Counted from the first letter of the stretch, positions 1-10,374 are shown. The stretch: DNA of 64,000 nt from Chrysoperla carnea (GCF_905475395.1 NC_058341.1:73343597-73407596), one strand, 5' to 3'. Translations and numbers: made by a program. Notes: a model not told the origin generated them from the letters alone.

Positions 1-2048
1 TAAATTTTCCCCAAACATTTTTCGCATGTTCATATTCTTCATCAGATATATCACTATCCGTGAGTTGATTATAAAATTCCCTTTTATCCGGTAAACTGCA
101 CTCTTCCAACTTATACCAACCAGTAATATAATCATATGGAAAAATTCCTTTTTGTTTCAATAAGCCTAAATGTGGGTGAGCTTCTCCAATTTAATTTTCA
201 AGAATACGAAATTGAGTAACATCTAAATTTTTTACTAAGCTATCAAGTGAGCTTTGCATAAATCTACATGAATCAATAAATCTCACATATAATGAGTTCA
301 TTTTCTTTGAAAATGAAATATAACGCTCGCTGTTTATAGGAATGGCTCTAATTTCTCCATCATCATAGCCAAGTTCGCGAATTAATAAATTAAAAACATA
401 TCGCGAACCATTATGAAATATTACTGGAACAAAATTTGGAAGAGTGAAATTAAGATTGCACTCCTCATGGGCTGCACCACGGTAATTTGATAAAGGATTC
501 ACTATTGTGGAATTTAGATAGCAATGATCACGAACCTTAACTTGACCTTCTAGAAAAGGTTTTTCACAGATATGAGAAGCTGTATGAATGGAAAGATATT
601 TCATCTTCCAGTGTCATGTGAATAGGTTCTATGGTTTTATATATTATTTCTATTTCATCTAGAATCTCTTTTAATTTATCAATAAACCATTTTGGTGCAT
701 CCCGACCAGTGTATGAAAAATAAGAATTTTTCCTCACATAGGAACAAACAACTTTGATGGCCACGGAGTATGCTACATGATGTTGGAAATATGTGGTATT
801 TGAATTATTGTTATCTTCCCTCGCTTTAGGAAGAAAACATTCAAAATCACTGTAAATAATGAAGGGAACAGCTAATTTGTGCCTATAATTTTTAAATTTA
901 AGTTTAGATTCTTTTTCAGATGGAAAAATTATCTTTACATTGTTAATGTTTTCACATAATTCTAAATGTTCATTATATTTTTATCTCTCATTGAAATGTT
1001 GAAGACATCTATCACAGAAGAATTTTGCACTCCCATGATTTGACTTTTGAGATGAACAGAGTCTTGATAAATTTGTAATTAAACAATAATGAAATTTAGT
1101 ATCATCACTGATCATTAATAAATTTATATGTTTCTCTTTCTTCTCTCTAGTAAAATATAATGGACCATTTACAAGAGCCGAATCTGATAACCCATAAACA
1201 TTTACCGAAAAGTCATTGTTTTTTTCAATTTTGGGGATATCTTTTATTTTCATAGGAAATTCAACACCCCTAAAATCATATATTTGATGCAAATTTTGGT
1301 TGTTATTATTTAAAGGATTGAAATCATCAAATATACTGCAATTATTAAAATCTGGTAGATATTTTGCAACAATATGAGGATTTTTAACTGGTTGCTTAAA
1401 ATGTGCTATTAAACAATAGGCGATGTTGATGCAAGCTTTTTTAAGAATAATTTTTTGGGGGAGTGCAATATAACTCCCTCCTTTCATAGGATCGGATTTT
1501 GCAATATTTAATTCTAAGCATAAAATTTTATCTAAAACAGCACCCGACTCTCTTTGTTGAAACTCTTCCAAGCGAGTGTCAAGATTAGTTAATGAATCAT
1601 AATACCATGTGTTAAAATCAGACGCTTGATCGTAATGAACAAGTTTTAACACAAAGTGAAAACTATCGGTAACTTCTGCATCGCCTTTTTTGATTATGAA
1701 ATCACATTTTAAACCCAGTGAAATTTTAATTGAGTTATGTAATGATAAGTACTCCATAATTTTATTTTGAACTAATGTTTCCTTCTGCTTAAAAAAAGTT
1801 TTAATATTCTTACTATTTTCGTTGTTGTCCAATCTCCCAGCAAATACTCTGTTATTGAAGCAAGTTGTGGCAATCCAGTTATTGCTTTCTTCTGATGTAG
1901 GGATGGGTGTGCAGCTTGGATGAGAATCTTCATCATTAGCTCTAGATGTTGATGGTGATGTCCCATCATTGAATATTTTCAGCGGCGGTGAAGGAGAACG
2001 GTGTGATGGAAGATCTTTAATTAAAGCGCATAGTGTAAAAAATTGCAA
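1..2048 (-). pseudogene. Type B (protein-primed) DNA polymerase relic, polinton copy P1
   Basis: Minus-strand frames read through the N-terminal and exonuclease parts of a polinton/adintovirus PolB and leave the window at base 1. From right to left: an N-terminal region with REKKEKHINLLMI and a C-x2-C zinc-finger start (CDRCL), an ExoI-like segment FIIYSDFECF near 860-880, an HNH-like CNLNF stretch with an ExoII-like FHNGSRYVF near 390-470, and a piece at 1-190 matching the segment after ExoII. The frame is broken at several points (around 610, 765-800 and 960-980), so it is dead. The first ~60 residues after 2048 are Ser/Pro-rich and may not be true N-terminus; an upstream exon is possible. 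Family assignment is firm by comparison with the better copy at 60343..64000. Confidence 0.88.
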
Positions 2049-2091
2049 TGCTTAAATAAAACATGATTAGAAATGCTTCTCACCTGTATTT

Positions 2092-2491
2092 TTACGGCTC
2101 CTCTTCAAAATTATCTTTTTCATTTTTCTTTATCTGCGGATGGAAGCCAAATCGTTGCCAGTTTTTAATATTGGCAGATTTTTTGGGTGTTGAATTCACT
2201 TGATGGATGCTGGTCTGGTGATGGATTTTAGGGGGATCGGGCTTTAAATATATATCTTATTCAGCCTTATTTATCTCTGTAATTGAATCATTTTCCGAAT
2301 TAGAGTTGGAAATAGAAGGAAACAATATATATTCCTCCAAGTTTAAGGGGGTATAGTTTTCTGTTGGGAAATGGAAAGAGTTGGGAAGGATAATATTATT
2401 TATTATTTTGGTTTTTTTTTAAATCTCTCTCCATTCGTATGGCAGCCTCTAACAACATTTGATCGGTTTTTTCACAATGGCAATCGCTCAT
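2092..2491 (-). pseudogene. Relic of the SIM-bearing gene that sits upstream of PolB
   Basis: A decayed relative of the gene at 8896..9582. It opens MSDCHCEKTD with an LLEAAIRME stretch corresponding to LIQTAIKME in the better copy, and ends EKDNFEEEP, corresponding to EKDNIKKKP there. In between are a frameshift near 2410 and an internal stop near 2255. Position immediately upstream of PolB on the same strand is the same in both copies, which supports a real conserved gene order. Function unknown. Confidence 0.6.
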
Positions 2492-2965
2492 AGACTAATT
2501 AAAAGAAAAAGAAAAAATGAACAAAGAGAAGAAAAATATTTTAATACACTTACATTTTTCGTTCCATAGACCATTGTTAATCTTCGTTCACCTTTAGACT
2601 TGTGCTTAGTAAAGTATAAAAACAAAATGATTTTTATGGCTTTATATACCCAAAAAATTTTTGATTATAGCTGAATATTCGTATTTGAAAAACTAGTCTT
2701 TATTTTTAATTACCCTGATGAACTTTATATAATAAAACCCCTATAAATAACTTACATATTATTATCATTAAGAAATAAACAAAAAAAGTGATAAAAATAA
2801 AAAAAATAACTATATAAATTAAAAATTTTTTTCAATAACCTTCACATTTAATATTTTATATGAAGAGTTTATCAACCTATTAAAAATATCTATATATATA
2901 TATACATATTTATATACATATATAAGATTTTTTTTAAATGAGCTTAACATCAAATATTTTTTTAG
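2492..2965. other. AT-rich intergenic stretch
   Basis: No coding sequence recognised. Very AT-rich, with short TA runs near 2890-2925. Phrases resembling 'aagtttatcaatctatt' recur here (about 2865) and at about 3237 and 4142, so the stretch is part of a locally duplicated, decayed block around the ankyrin-like gene. Confidence 0.5.
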
Positions 2966-3112
2966 GTTGAAGAATTTTTAAGGATGTCTAGTTTAGAGAA
3001 GTATTTGCATGATGGATTAATTACTGCTATACAGTATGGACGAGTTAAAGCATTGGAATGTCTTATTAATGTATGTAAAACGAGAAATATAAATCTTGAA
3101 ACTTGGAAATGA
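2966..3112 (+). pseudogene. Ankyrin-like viral protein, C-terminal exon fragment (P1)
   Basis: Open for 48 codons directly after a splice-acceptor-like tract (tttttttag). The product contains LEKYLHDGLITAIQYG and VKALECLINVCKTRN, matching the C-terminal half of the ankyrin-like proteins at 47055..47657 and 38550..38947. It stops early after ETWK, where the homologues continue with a tryptophan-containing tail. A second overlapping copy of the same segment lies at 3713..3976, so this is one half of a local duplication. Probably dead. Confidence 0.65.
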
Positions 3113-3319
3113 GCAATTGATATTAAATATTATACAGTGAAATAAATTTGTATACTATTAAAAATAAAATATCTATATAAATTAAAAGATTTTTTTCACA
3201 ATGATATTCACATCTAATATTTTTTTTAGGTGGAAAGTTTATCAATCTATTGAAATAGAATAGAATAAATTAAAGATTTTTTATTTGTAAAAAATTTATT
3301 CATTCTCGAATAGGCTCGG

Positions 3320-3327
3320 TATATAAG
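3320..3327 (+). promoter_or_regulatory. TATA box (tatataag) for the 3404 gene
   Basis: Consensus TATA element about 75 bp upstream of the ATG at 3404. Similar spacing is seen before other polinton genes in the window. Confidence 0.45.
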
Positions 3328-3403
3328 CTTGAATACTTTTACCACATAACCATCTTTAACACAAGTTAAAATTTTTCTCAAGTTTTATTTGTAAAAGTTA
3401 AAA

Positions 3404-3688
3404 ATGGTGAAAATTTCCTTTAAATTGATCATTTTAAATAACAAAATCAAGGAAGTGTTGGTATATATGAATGGAGAAGCGAGGGAGCATTTGTATATAT
3501 CAAACTATTGGCGACTGAAGTGGTTTGGTGGATGGGCAAATGATGTGACGATAAAAGAGATGGTGAGAATAGTGAAGATTATTCTCGCCAATGAAGAAGT
3601 AGGGGTGATTTTTGTAGAGGAGGAGGTTGAGAGAAACCTTCTCCAGAAATTATTTAAGATGGTGGATGTCATCACGGGATGGGACTAG
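3404..3688 (+). CDS. Small uncharacterised polinton protein (94 aa)
   Basis: Intact ATG-to-stop frame with its own TATA box. Not recognised as a named family. Size, opening (MVKISFKLII; the relative at 34516 opens MLNLSTIKVII), a hydrophobic/charged N-terminal half and a Trp-rich centre suggest it is the same family as the gene at 34516..34824; both lie just upstream of the ankyrin-like gene. The C-terminal half is rich in Val/Ile/Glu and probably mixed alpha/beta. No signal peptide or clear transmembrane segment. Homology with the 34516 gene is weak by eye and is an inference. Confidence 0.5.
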   Translation: MVKISFKLIILNNKIKEVLVYMNGEAREHLYISNYWRLKWFGGWANDVTIKEMVRIVKIILANEEVGVIFVEEEVERNLLQKLFKMVDVITGWD

Positions 3689-3712
3689 GTAAATTTTTTT
3701 ATATACTATAAA

Positions 3713-3976
3713 CGAGTTACGATATTAAAATGCCTTATAAATGCATGTAAAGCAAGAAATATAAACTTAAAATTTTTGCCATTTTCAAAAAATTTAGATA
3801 CTTGGAGGTGGTTGATGAAGAAAATTAAGCCTCCTACAAATAATAATGGTGGATTTACACAAATAGATCAAACTGGAGATGTTTGCGAGATTGAAAATTG
3901 GTCAGCAAGCAATAATATTAGTGATTATCTAAAAATAAAGGAAATGTTATTGAATTTGATTAATATTAGACAGTAA
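3713..3976 (+). pseudogene. Ankyrin-like viral protein, C-terminal fragment (second P1 copy)
   Basis: Continuous frame from about 3713 to the stop at 3976 without a usable ATG. Contains CLINACKARNINLKF, PFSKNLDTWRWLM and the tail NNISDYLKIKEML, closely matching 38550..38947 (PTNEEG, NNVNDYLKIKDF) and more distantly 47055..47657. The upstream half of the gene is absent. Confidence 0.7.
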
Positions 3977-4324
3977 AATAAATTTTTTATGCTTTGAAAA
4001 AATAAACATAAATATTTACATAACAAGTATTTTTTAAAAACACCTCTCATATAAAACCATCTGTGACAAAATTTAAAATACCGATTTACTATATGTCAAC
4101 GTACTATGGCTGTTTAACATATCAAGTTTCCATAAATACTTCAAGTTTATCAATCTATTGAAAATAGAATAGAATAAATTAAATATTTTTTACAATGTCC
4201 TTCACTATTTTCAGGTGCAAAGTTTATTAATCTTATCAAAATAATTATATTCATATTATAATTGAAAAAACCTGTTTTGAAAGTTTTCATATATTGAACA
4301 ATTTTGCTATTCTCTATACAACTC

Positions 4325-4520
4325 GCTATGGTCTAGTCAGTCTAGTGGTTAAGTGTTCAGACTTGCACCCAAGAAGCCAGCGTTCAAATCCCACTGCTAT
4401 CTCTTGTTTTTAAAACAAAAGTATATTTCTATACTAGCATCTTCACTTCATACTTCAATTGGACAGCGACTACCGAGTGAGAAGGTTCTCATTGCTGAAT
4501 TAATTGTTGAAACAATACGT
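4325..4520 (+). repeat. tRNA-like (SINE-like) repeat, copy 1
   Basis: Begins with a tRNA-like head: a D-arm-like tctagtggttaag (about 4350) and a T-loop-like gttcaaatcc (about 4382). It is followed by about 110 bp that can be aligned to the copy at 39150..39345 (shared phrases include 'tatatttctatact' and 'ttctcattg.tgaat'). Both copies follow the ankyrin-like gene. The T stem pairs poorly, so it is not called a functional tRNA. It is either a tRNA-derived SINE or a conserved polinton segment duplicated with it. Confidence 0.55.
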
Positions 4521-4579
4521 CATCATCAGTTCAATGATCTCAAAATTGCATTCCTAAAAGTGCACTCCCAAAAGTAAAC

Positions 4580-5220
4580 AATGCAATGACCCTTCGGGCA
4601 ATGCACTTTCCCAAAAAATGCATCCAATGCAGTTCAATGACTTCTCTCTTACCAGACAATGCACTCAAGGTCGTTCATTTCTAGGTCATATAGAAAACTA
4701 CATCACAGTCCAAAATGTGCCAGAATCCGCAATTTCCTACTACTTCCCAATGTATTAATTGATACATTAAGAAGTATATTCTACTGATGTTGGAAAAGAA
4801 ATACTGTCTATAATTCATCACTTGCGAAAAACAAATATAATTAAATAACAAGTTGATATTAACTTTTAACATAAAATTAGTAATTTCTTATTAAAAATCA
4901 TTTAGTAATTTCTTATTAAAAATCATTTATAATACGTTCTATGAATAATTTTTCTATTAAAAATAAAACAGTCTATCAAGATAAAACATTTTTATTATTT
5001 TAAAATTATTGGAATTAGAAGATATTTTCAAAAAAAAAAAAATACATCCATCATATTTCCCAATCCCAGGTATTAGTGTAGAAGATGTTTGTGAATAAAT
5101 ATGAATTCTGATTCAAAATAATGAATTTACCTTAAATGATGACTTAAAAATGTCAAGTTCATAATTTGATTAGATTCTGGAATAAGTGTAAACATACAAA
5201 TAGTCAAATCAAACCGATAG
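4580..5220. other. Non-coding stretch
   Basis: Nothing recognisable beyond short direct repeats: 'tagtaatttcttattaaaaa' occurs twice at about 4880-4922. Open frames here are short and have no similarity to the polinton genes. Confidence 0.4.
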
Positions 5221-5225
5221 AGCAC

Positions 5226-5376
5226 CAAATTACTCCGATATTACTCCAAATTACTCCGATATTACTTCCAAATTACTCCGATATTACTCCAAATTACTCC
5301 GATATTACTCCAAATTACTCCGATATTACTCCAAATTACTCCGATATTACTCCAAATTACTCCGATAATACATCAG
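5226..5376 (+). repeat. 21-bp minisatellite
   Basis: About seven near-perfect tandem copies of a 21-bp unit (caaattactccgatattactc). It lies where the 5' half of the P2 packaging ATPase gene should be, so the Walker A half has been lost and a minisatellite occupies the junction. The open frame across it is an artefact of a repeat length divisible by three. Confidence 0.9.
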
Positions 5377-5383
5377 GGTAAAT

Positions 5384-5764
5384 GTGCTATCCAAAATACA
5401 TATCAAATTACTTCTTCAGTTGTTGAAAGATGTTAATGATTTACAAGCGTTTCCATCAACTGAAGAAGTAAAACCAAATTCTTTAGTGATTTTCGATGTA
5501 AATGCTAATTCCGATCAAGAAGTAATTAAAAACTATTACTCAAGAGGTAGACATAAAAAATTGGATATGTTTTTCCTCATTCAAACATATTCTGCTGCAC
5601 ATAAACAAAATTTACGTGACAATTGTAATGTGATTATTTTATTAAAACAAGATACATTGAATCTTAGACATGTTTTCGATAATCATGTTAATTTTGTACA
5701 CTTTGTGGAGAATGTTGGAATAATAAATATGGTTTTATTGTTTTCGATAAAGAATCTAAATTAA
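5384..5764 (+). pseudogene. Packaging ATPase relic, C-terminal half (P2)
   Basis: Encodes the Walker B region and downstream core of the FtsK/HerA-type packaging ATPase: SLVIFDVNANSD (Walker B-like but without the double acidic ending), YYSRGRHKKLDMFFLIQTY, LRDNCNVIILLKQD. These align with the intact gene at 51763..52452 (IFIFDDIAC, YFCMGRHMDV). The Walker A half is missing and the C-terminal tail shifts frame near 5725. Followed by the DUF8207-like relic, as in P4. Confidence 0.85.
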
Positions 5765-5862
5765 ATAACGGACGCTATAGGTGTGGGTTTGATAAGTTTA
5801 TCATTATAAATACATGAGATGTAGGATAATTTCTGACAGATGTAAATCTTCAGTTGTTCATT

Positions 5863-6608
5863 ATGGATGAAAAAATAGCAAAAGAACAACAAATTAAACA
5901 TAAAATAATTAATGCTAGAAACAATATAAGAGCAAAATATTTATTATTGAAACGTGGTGAGCAGAGATTGGAACCAAATTTGCAAACAGTATATAACCCC
6001 ATTATAAAACCTATAAATGAGCTATCTGAAAAAAATTACCAAAACACCTTTAATCAAAGATGAAATAAAAAATGAAAGAGAAACATTAAAAATGAGAATG
6101 ACTCATTAGAAGCAAAATATACTCCCAATGTAGTTAAATATATCCAACAATATTTAAATTTAAAAGATAAAACAAACATTTATGGTATTAGACAGGATGA
6201 AAATGGTGGGTGGAAAATTGGTAATACAAATGCTGGTTTTCATGATGATTACATCTATTTTGATGGAAAGAAAATGTTTCAACTTACTAATGGATTGTGT
6301 GAATTGTTATTTAAGAAAACACCGCAAAACTTTGGAGAAAGCGATTTGAAAATGTATACAAATATATTGAATTAACAAATGCACATCGTAAAAAATTTAA
6401 AAATAATGCTCAAATTGATGGGAATCGTAGTCGAAAATATCAAAATATTATTTCAAAATTATTTCATGGGGGTGAGGGGATATCATACCGTAGCTTACAT
6501 AAACCAAAAGTAATTTATTACACTGATCCAAATAAATTAATACAACGTCTAGAAAATGAGATAATAAGAATTTTGTCAGAATTGAGAGGGCGTGGTATTA
6601 TAGCTTAA
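5863..6608 (+). pseudogene. DUF8207-like polinton protein relic (P2)
   Basis: Starts at ATG 5863 with MDEKIAKEQQIKHKI, corresponding to the N-terminus of 52590..53654, and ends RLENEIIRILSEL..GIIA, matching the conserved C-terminus of the P3 and P4 copies (LRLLIAS...DIIV). Frame breaks occur after 6060 and near 6375. The middle holds a recognisable YIYFDGKKMFQLTNGL block. Function unknown; the gene lies between ATPase and integrase genes. Naming as DUF8207 is from memory of the family. Confidence 0.7.
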
Positions 6609-6765
6609 TTTTTTTCTCTATTTATAAAACAAATCGTTAACGGTCAAATTATTATCACAATGAATGTCAACGTGAATACATATGCCTCATATGCAATATT
6701 TTTAATATTAATTGTTAATTTATTATTATAAAATTATAAATAACATTGCATTTAATCAGTGTATA

Positions 6766-7678
6766 ATGGAAAAAAACGGAAATAGTAAATGAAATTCATA
6801 AACCGGCAAGAGTAAATTTCCCTCGACGCAAATATAAACTATTTGGCTTGAATGATCTCTTACTCTTAATATAAATGGGGAATTATTCAAAAGCAATTAA
6901 AGGTTTTAGATATACTTACTGTTATAAATTGCTTTTCTAAATTTGCTTATTGTGAACCTCTGAAAACAAAAACTGGGAAGGAAGTGACAGTTGCATTCAA
7001 AAAAATTCTAAAAAGAACTACCCCACCTAAGAATTTACATGTTGATCAGGGGAAAGAATTCTTCAACTCACATTTTCTAAAGTTAATGAAAAAGTATAAA
7101 ATTAATATTTATCCAAGTTATTCTACAAAAAAATGTGCAATTATAGAACGTTTCAATAGAACATTGAAAAATATGTTATATAAACAATTTTCACTTTGTG
7201 GATCATACAAGTGGGTTGATATTCTTTAAAAAATGGTTGCGGTTTATAACAATAAAACACATCGGACAATAGCAATGCCACCAAGTGAAGTTACTAAAGC
7301 ACATGAGGAGGAATTATTAAAAACTGCATATAATAATCAACCATCTAACCAAAAAATAAAAAAAAACAATTTTTCTGTTAGTGATTTTGTACGCATATCC
7401 AAATACAAACATATATTTGAAAAGAAAGACACCCTAAATTGGACTATGGAGGTTTTCAAAATTATCAAAGTTCAATCTACATATCCATATACTTATTTAC
7501 TTGAGGATTTGAGTGGAAATCCTATTCTTGGATAATTTTACCAATATGAATTATTGAAGACAAATTATCCAGATATATATTTAGTTGAAAAAATTTTGAA
7601 ACAGAGAGGAAAAAGTCCTTAGTTAAATTTCTTGGTTTCGAAAATTTAGAATGGATTCCTAATGAAAATTTTTTATAA
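6766..7678 (+). pseudogene. Polinton integrase relic (P2)
   Basis: A retroviral-type (rve, DDE) integrase with frameshifts and stops. Recognisable parts: EIHKPARVNF (N-terminus), LTVINCFSKFAY, the second catalytic aspartate in HVDQGKEFFN, the catalytic glutamate in AIIERFNR, the C-terminal VRISKYKHIF and LVEKILK (chromodomain start). The segment with the first catalytic Asp (about 6850-6890) is deleted, and stops interrupt near 7229 and 7533. Non-functional. Confidence 0.88.
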
Positions 7679-7739
7679 AGGATGGAATGTAGCCATAAAT
7701 AAATAAAAAAAGTTTTTTTAATTAAGTGTTTTATTTAAA

Positions 7740-8180
7740 ATCTCCTCTATTTTTCATACAAATATATAAGATAACAAAGTTTTTTTATAAATGTGTTACA
7801 ATATCCTTATGACCTAGAGCTAATGTATTAATTTTATTTTCTAATACTACACGTTTATCATCATTTGAAGAAAGAGTTTTTTTTATCTACTTTATTGTAT
7901 ATAGTTTAAATTTTTTGCTTTGAATTCTATACATATCACTATATAAAGCATCACCTTCTTCGCTAAACAGAGTATTCACATAATCCTCAAACGTTATTTT
8001 TTTTAAACAAGCTCTAGCAACCCCCTTTGCTTTTTTACGTAATAACATCAGATTCCAATTTAAATGAGTACATTTTTGCTTTTAATGAACAAAAGTGGGT
8101 TATTATTTCACCATTAGTTTCATCTTTAAAACAGCCTAAAACTTTCTTATTGGCTCTCGGAATATTATAAATATTGGGAA
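7740..8180 (-). pseudogene. PolB C-terminal relic (P2)
   Basis: On the minus strand 8060-8170 reads NIYNIPRANKKVLGCFKDE and KAKMYSFKLE, matching the post-motif-C region of the P3 and P4 polymerases (LPLVNKRQLGLMKDE, RSKMYAIRV). Several stops and shifts follow. It lies tail-to-tail with the integrase relic, as in P3 and P4. The catalytic core upstream is deleted. Confidence 0.75.
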
Positions 8181-8194
8181 TGGTTTTCTCGGGA

Positions 8195-8600
8195 ATGAAG
8201 GACACAAATAAGTGTATTTTACTTTAAATTTTTTATTTGCCGACGTTTCGACCTCAATTGGGTCTTTTTCAAGGCTCTATAATAGAAACACACAACAAGT
8301 TAATATTTAAAAATTACACCAATTAGTCAAAATAACGTAAAAAAACAATTGAGATCATACCTAAAAAAAATGTTTACACTTCGTCATAAGTGAGATAAAA
8401 ACAATATATAAAAACATCAATTAATAAATAGCTAACACATAAAACATACATTTAAAAATTTATTTTTTTCCATATAAAATTTACAAATTAAAAGTTAAAA
8501 GTTAAAATTGACTATCACTCACTAACAACAATGTCTTTTTTTGTTAATTAATTATCTGTCAAACTAGTACGTGCAGATAGACAATAATAGATGTTAGATA
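8195..8600. repeat. Unclassified insertion/repeat inside P2 PolB
   Basis: Non-coding block separating two pieces of the P2 PolB. Contains 'gccgacgtttcgacctcaattgggtc' at about 8239, a partly palindromic phrase of a kind common at the ends of dispersed invertebrate repeats. No coding capacity. Boundaries are approximate. Confidence 0.45.
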
Positions 8601-8660
8601 TACCATTATCCATAGACTTGCTAGGTAGTTAGTACCATTATCCATAGACTTGCTAGGTAG
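8601..8660 (+). repeat. 32-bp tandem duplication
   Basis: The 28-bp phrase beginning taccattatccatagactt is repeated exactly at 8601-8628 and 8633-8660, separated by ttag. Confidence 0.9.
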
Positions 8661-8723
8661 ATAAATCTACAAGAATCTATAAACCTGACATATAACGAAT
8701 TCATTTTTTTAAGAAAAAGAGAT

Positions 8724-8895
8724 TTAGCGTTCACTGTTTATAGGGATTGCATGAATATCCCCATCATCATAGCCCATTTCTCCTATAAAAAAATTAAAAT
8801 CATATCGCGAACCGTTATGAAAAAATACTGGTACGAAATTTGGAAGAGTGAAATTAAGATTGCATCCTTCGTGACTTGTCCCGCCCCCTGCTTGT
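8724..8895 (-). pseudogene. PolB HNH/ExoII fragment (P2)
   Basis: Reads CNLNFTLPNFVPVFFHNGS and the following GEMGYDDGDIHAIPINSE, the same segment as 390-480 in P1, then stops. It directly abuts the end of the SIM gene on the same strand, so most of the polymerase N-terminal half has been deleted between them. Confidence 0.8.
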
Positions 8896-9582
8896 TCAAG
8901 GCTTCTTTTTAATATTATCTTTTTCATCTTCTTCTTTTGTCAAATCAATTACCTCTTTGCTATTAATTTTATAGGGATTATGTTTGTTTCTATTATTATT
9001 ATAAGTTTTTATTTTCAATTTACAATGACGAAAACGTGATGATCTTGGAGGATGTTGAATGTTTGTAGATTTACTTGGCAATAAATTAATATGTTGAATG
9101 TCTGTTGGTTTACTTGATGGTATATGTTGAATGTATTCAGGTCTGTTTGATTTACTATGATGAGCAGCAGAATTTAAATTTTCATCTGATTCACTAGAGA
9201 ATAAATATGTATTCAATTCTCTGAGTAAATCATCTATTGGTTGAAAATTGTTTGAGGAAGAAGCTAAGTTTGGAGAGAAATGACTGTCTAAGTCTAATGG
9301 AGGGTAACTTTCTGTTGGTAACAATGTAAGATCTGTAAGCGGAAGAGGATTAATGAGCGTAGAAGATGAATTGGATATGTTAACATCTTCCAAAACATAA
9401 ATTTTTGGAATATTATCGGATTCCATTTTGATAGCCGTTTGAATCAATATTTCGTTAGTTATGGAACAGTTCCAATCGGGTATGAACTAATAAAAATTGT
9501 AAGTATTTTTTTTTAGTTTAAGTAAAAAAATTTTAAGAAAAAAAAAATTTATAAAACTTACCACAGTTATTTGCGTAGACAT
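8896..9582 (-). CDS. Two-exon SIM-motif, IQH-repeat protein upstream of PolB
   Basis: Exon 1 is 9562..9582 (ATG, 7 codons), followed by a GTAAG donor at 9561; the acceptor tttattag ends at 9487 and exon 2 runs 9486..8896 in phase 0. The product is about 203 residues, low-complexity, Ser/Asn/Pro-rich, with three spaced IQH repeats (residues ~120-160) and a C-terminal EVIDLTKEEDE that looks like a SUMO-interacting motif followed by an acidic patch. No enzyme domain. A decayed relative lies in the same position next to PolB at 2092..2491. Inferred to be a nuclear accessory or replication-associated viral protein; the true role is unknown. The intron is predicted from splice consensus and continuity only. 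Confidence 0.6.
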
Positions 9583-9737
9583 ATTTGTAAAAAAACACAC
9601 ACACACAGAGTTTGAAAAAAATACTATTTATTAAACTAGATGAAAAAATGATTAAGAATCGAAAGATGTATACTGAATGAATATTAAGAGATTTTTTTTT
9701 ATACGTGTAAATTAGTTTTTTGGAATAGATCTAACAA

Positions 9738-9850
9738 GTCGACGGCTAGCCGCCGGCCGTTAACACTTAACGGTCGACAGCTAGCGTTAGCCGTCGCAGC
9801 CAACGGGACCGTCGCAACCGGCGGGGGTCGACCGCTAGCTGTTAGCTCTT
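9738..9850. repeat. GC-rich palindromic block
   Basis: A sudden GC-rich stretch in AT-rich DNA built of related words (ctagc, gccgtcg, ggtcgac, gttagc) in both orientations. It includes a perfect hairpin with 7-bp arms (ccgttaa at 9757-9763, ttaacgg at 9767-9773). No coding frame. It lies between the SIM gene and the tRNA-like element. Confidence 0.7.
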
Positions 9851-9869
9851 ATTTAAAAAAATAAAATGA

Positions 9870-9961
9870 GTTGTTGGAGCGGATTCAAACCACTATCTTT
9901 TTCTCAACATTTATTTTATAACTTTTGAGAAAACGCTTTAACCAGTTAAGCTACCAACAAC
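9870..9961 (-). ncRNA. tRNA-like element with expanded anticodon arm
   Basis: Minus strand folds as a tRNA: a 7-bp acceptor (ttgttgg/ccaacaa), D stem gctt/aagc with loop aactggtta, and T arm agtgg-tttgaat-ccgct (one G-T pair). The anticodon arm is abnormal: a perfect 9-bp stem (ttttctcaa/ttgagaaaa) closes a 16-17 nt AT-rich loop, which could be an intron-containing anticodon arm. No confident isotype: a CAA anticodon is conceivable but the Leu-type long variable arm is absent. A tRNA gene with an intron, a tRNA pseudogene, or a tRNA-mimic are all possible. Confidence 0.6.
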
Positions 9962-10366
9962 ATATTAGATATGTTAAAATTTAATGAAAACTAGAAAAAA
10001 TGGTATGCAAGCTATGTTTAAATTTAATGTTTAAAAAGTATAAAAAATTTATTTGTTTCACTTTTTGAGTATCGATATATTCTTCTTGTGGTTTTGCGGT
10101 TTATGGTTTTAGAAATATCTTATCAATTGATGTTTTCAAAATAATATAGTTTTTAAAAATGAAAGTGATAAGGTAACAATGTTTGTGGTTTACGGTAAAA
10201 AAAAAATTTTATATTTTTAGGATACAATTGAAATAAATGTGATAAGGTGACAATGTTTATGGTTTTGCGGTTTTTGAAAAAAAGGAAGAAGAATATATTT
10301 TTTAACTATTTAGGTTTAAAAAAATTGTGTTGTTTAAGTAATCATTTGTTAGGGATAATTTTTGAG

Positions 10367-10374
10367 TATAAAAT
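10367..10374 (+). promoter_or_regulatory. TATA box (tataaaat) for the 10462 gene pair
   Basis: TATA element 95 bp upstream of the ATG at 10462; the only good match in the upstream stretch. Between 10000 and 10360 the DNA is non-coding with repeated phrases (tttgtggtttacggt, gttttgcggttt). Confidence 0.4.

Noticed and set aside
4325..4402. Functional tRNA gene
   Set aside because: T stem and acceptor pairing are poor and the sequence recurs with a shared tail; a SINE-like or duplicated segment is more likely.
5226..5376. CRISPR-like array
   Set aside because: Units are contiguous with no unique spacers; eukaryotic context; simple minisatellite.
5166..5381. 71-residue repetitive frame (ITPNYSD repeats)
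   Set aside because: A 21-bp minisatellite has no stops in this frame; no ATG context, no homologue in other polinton copies.
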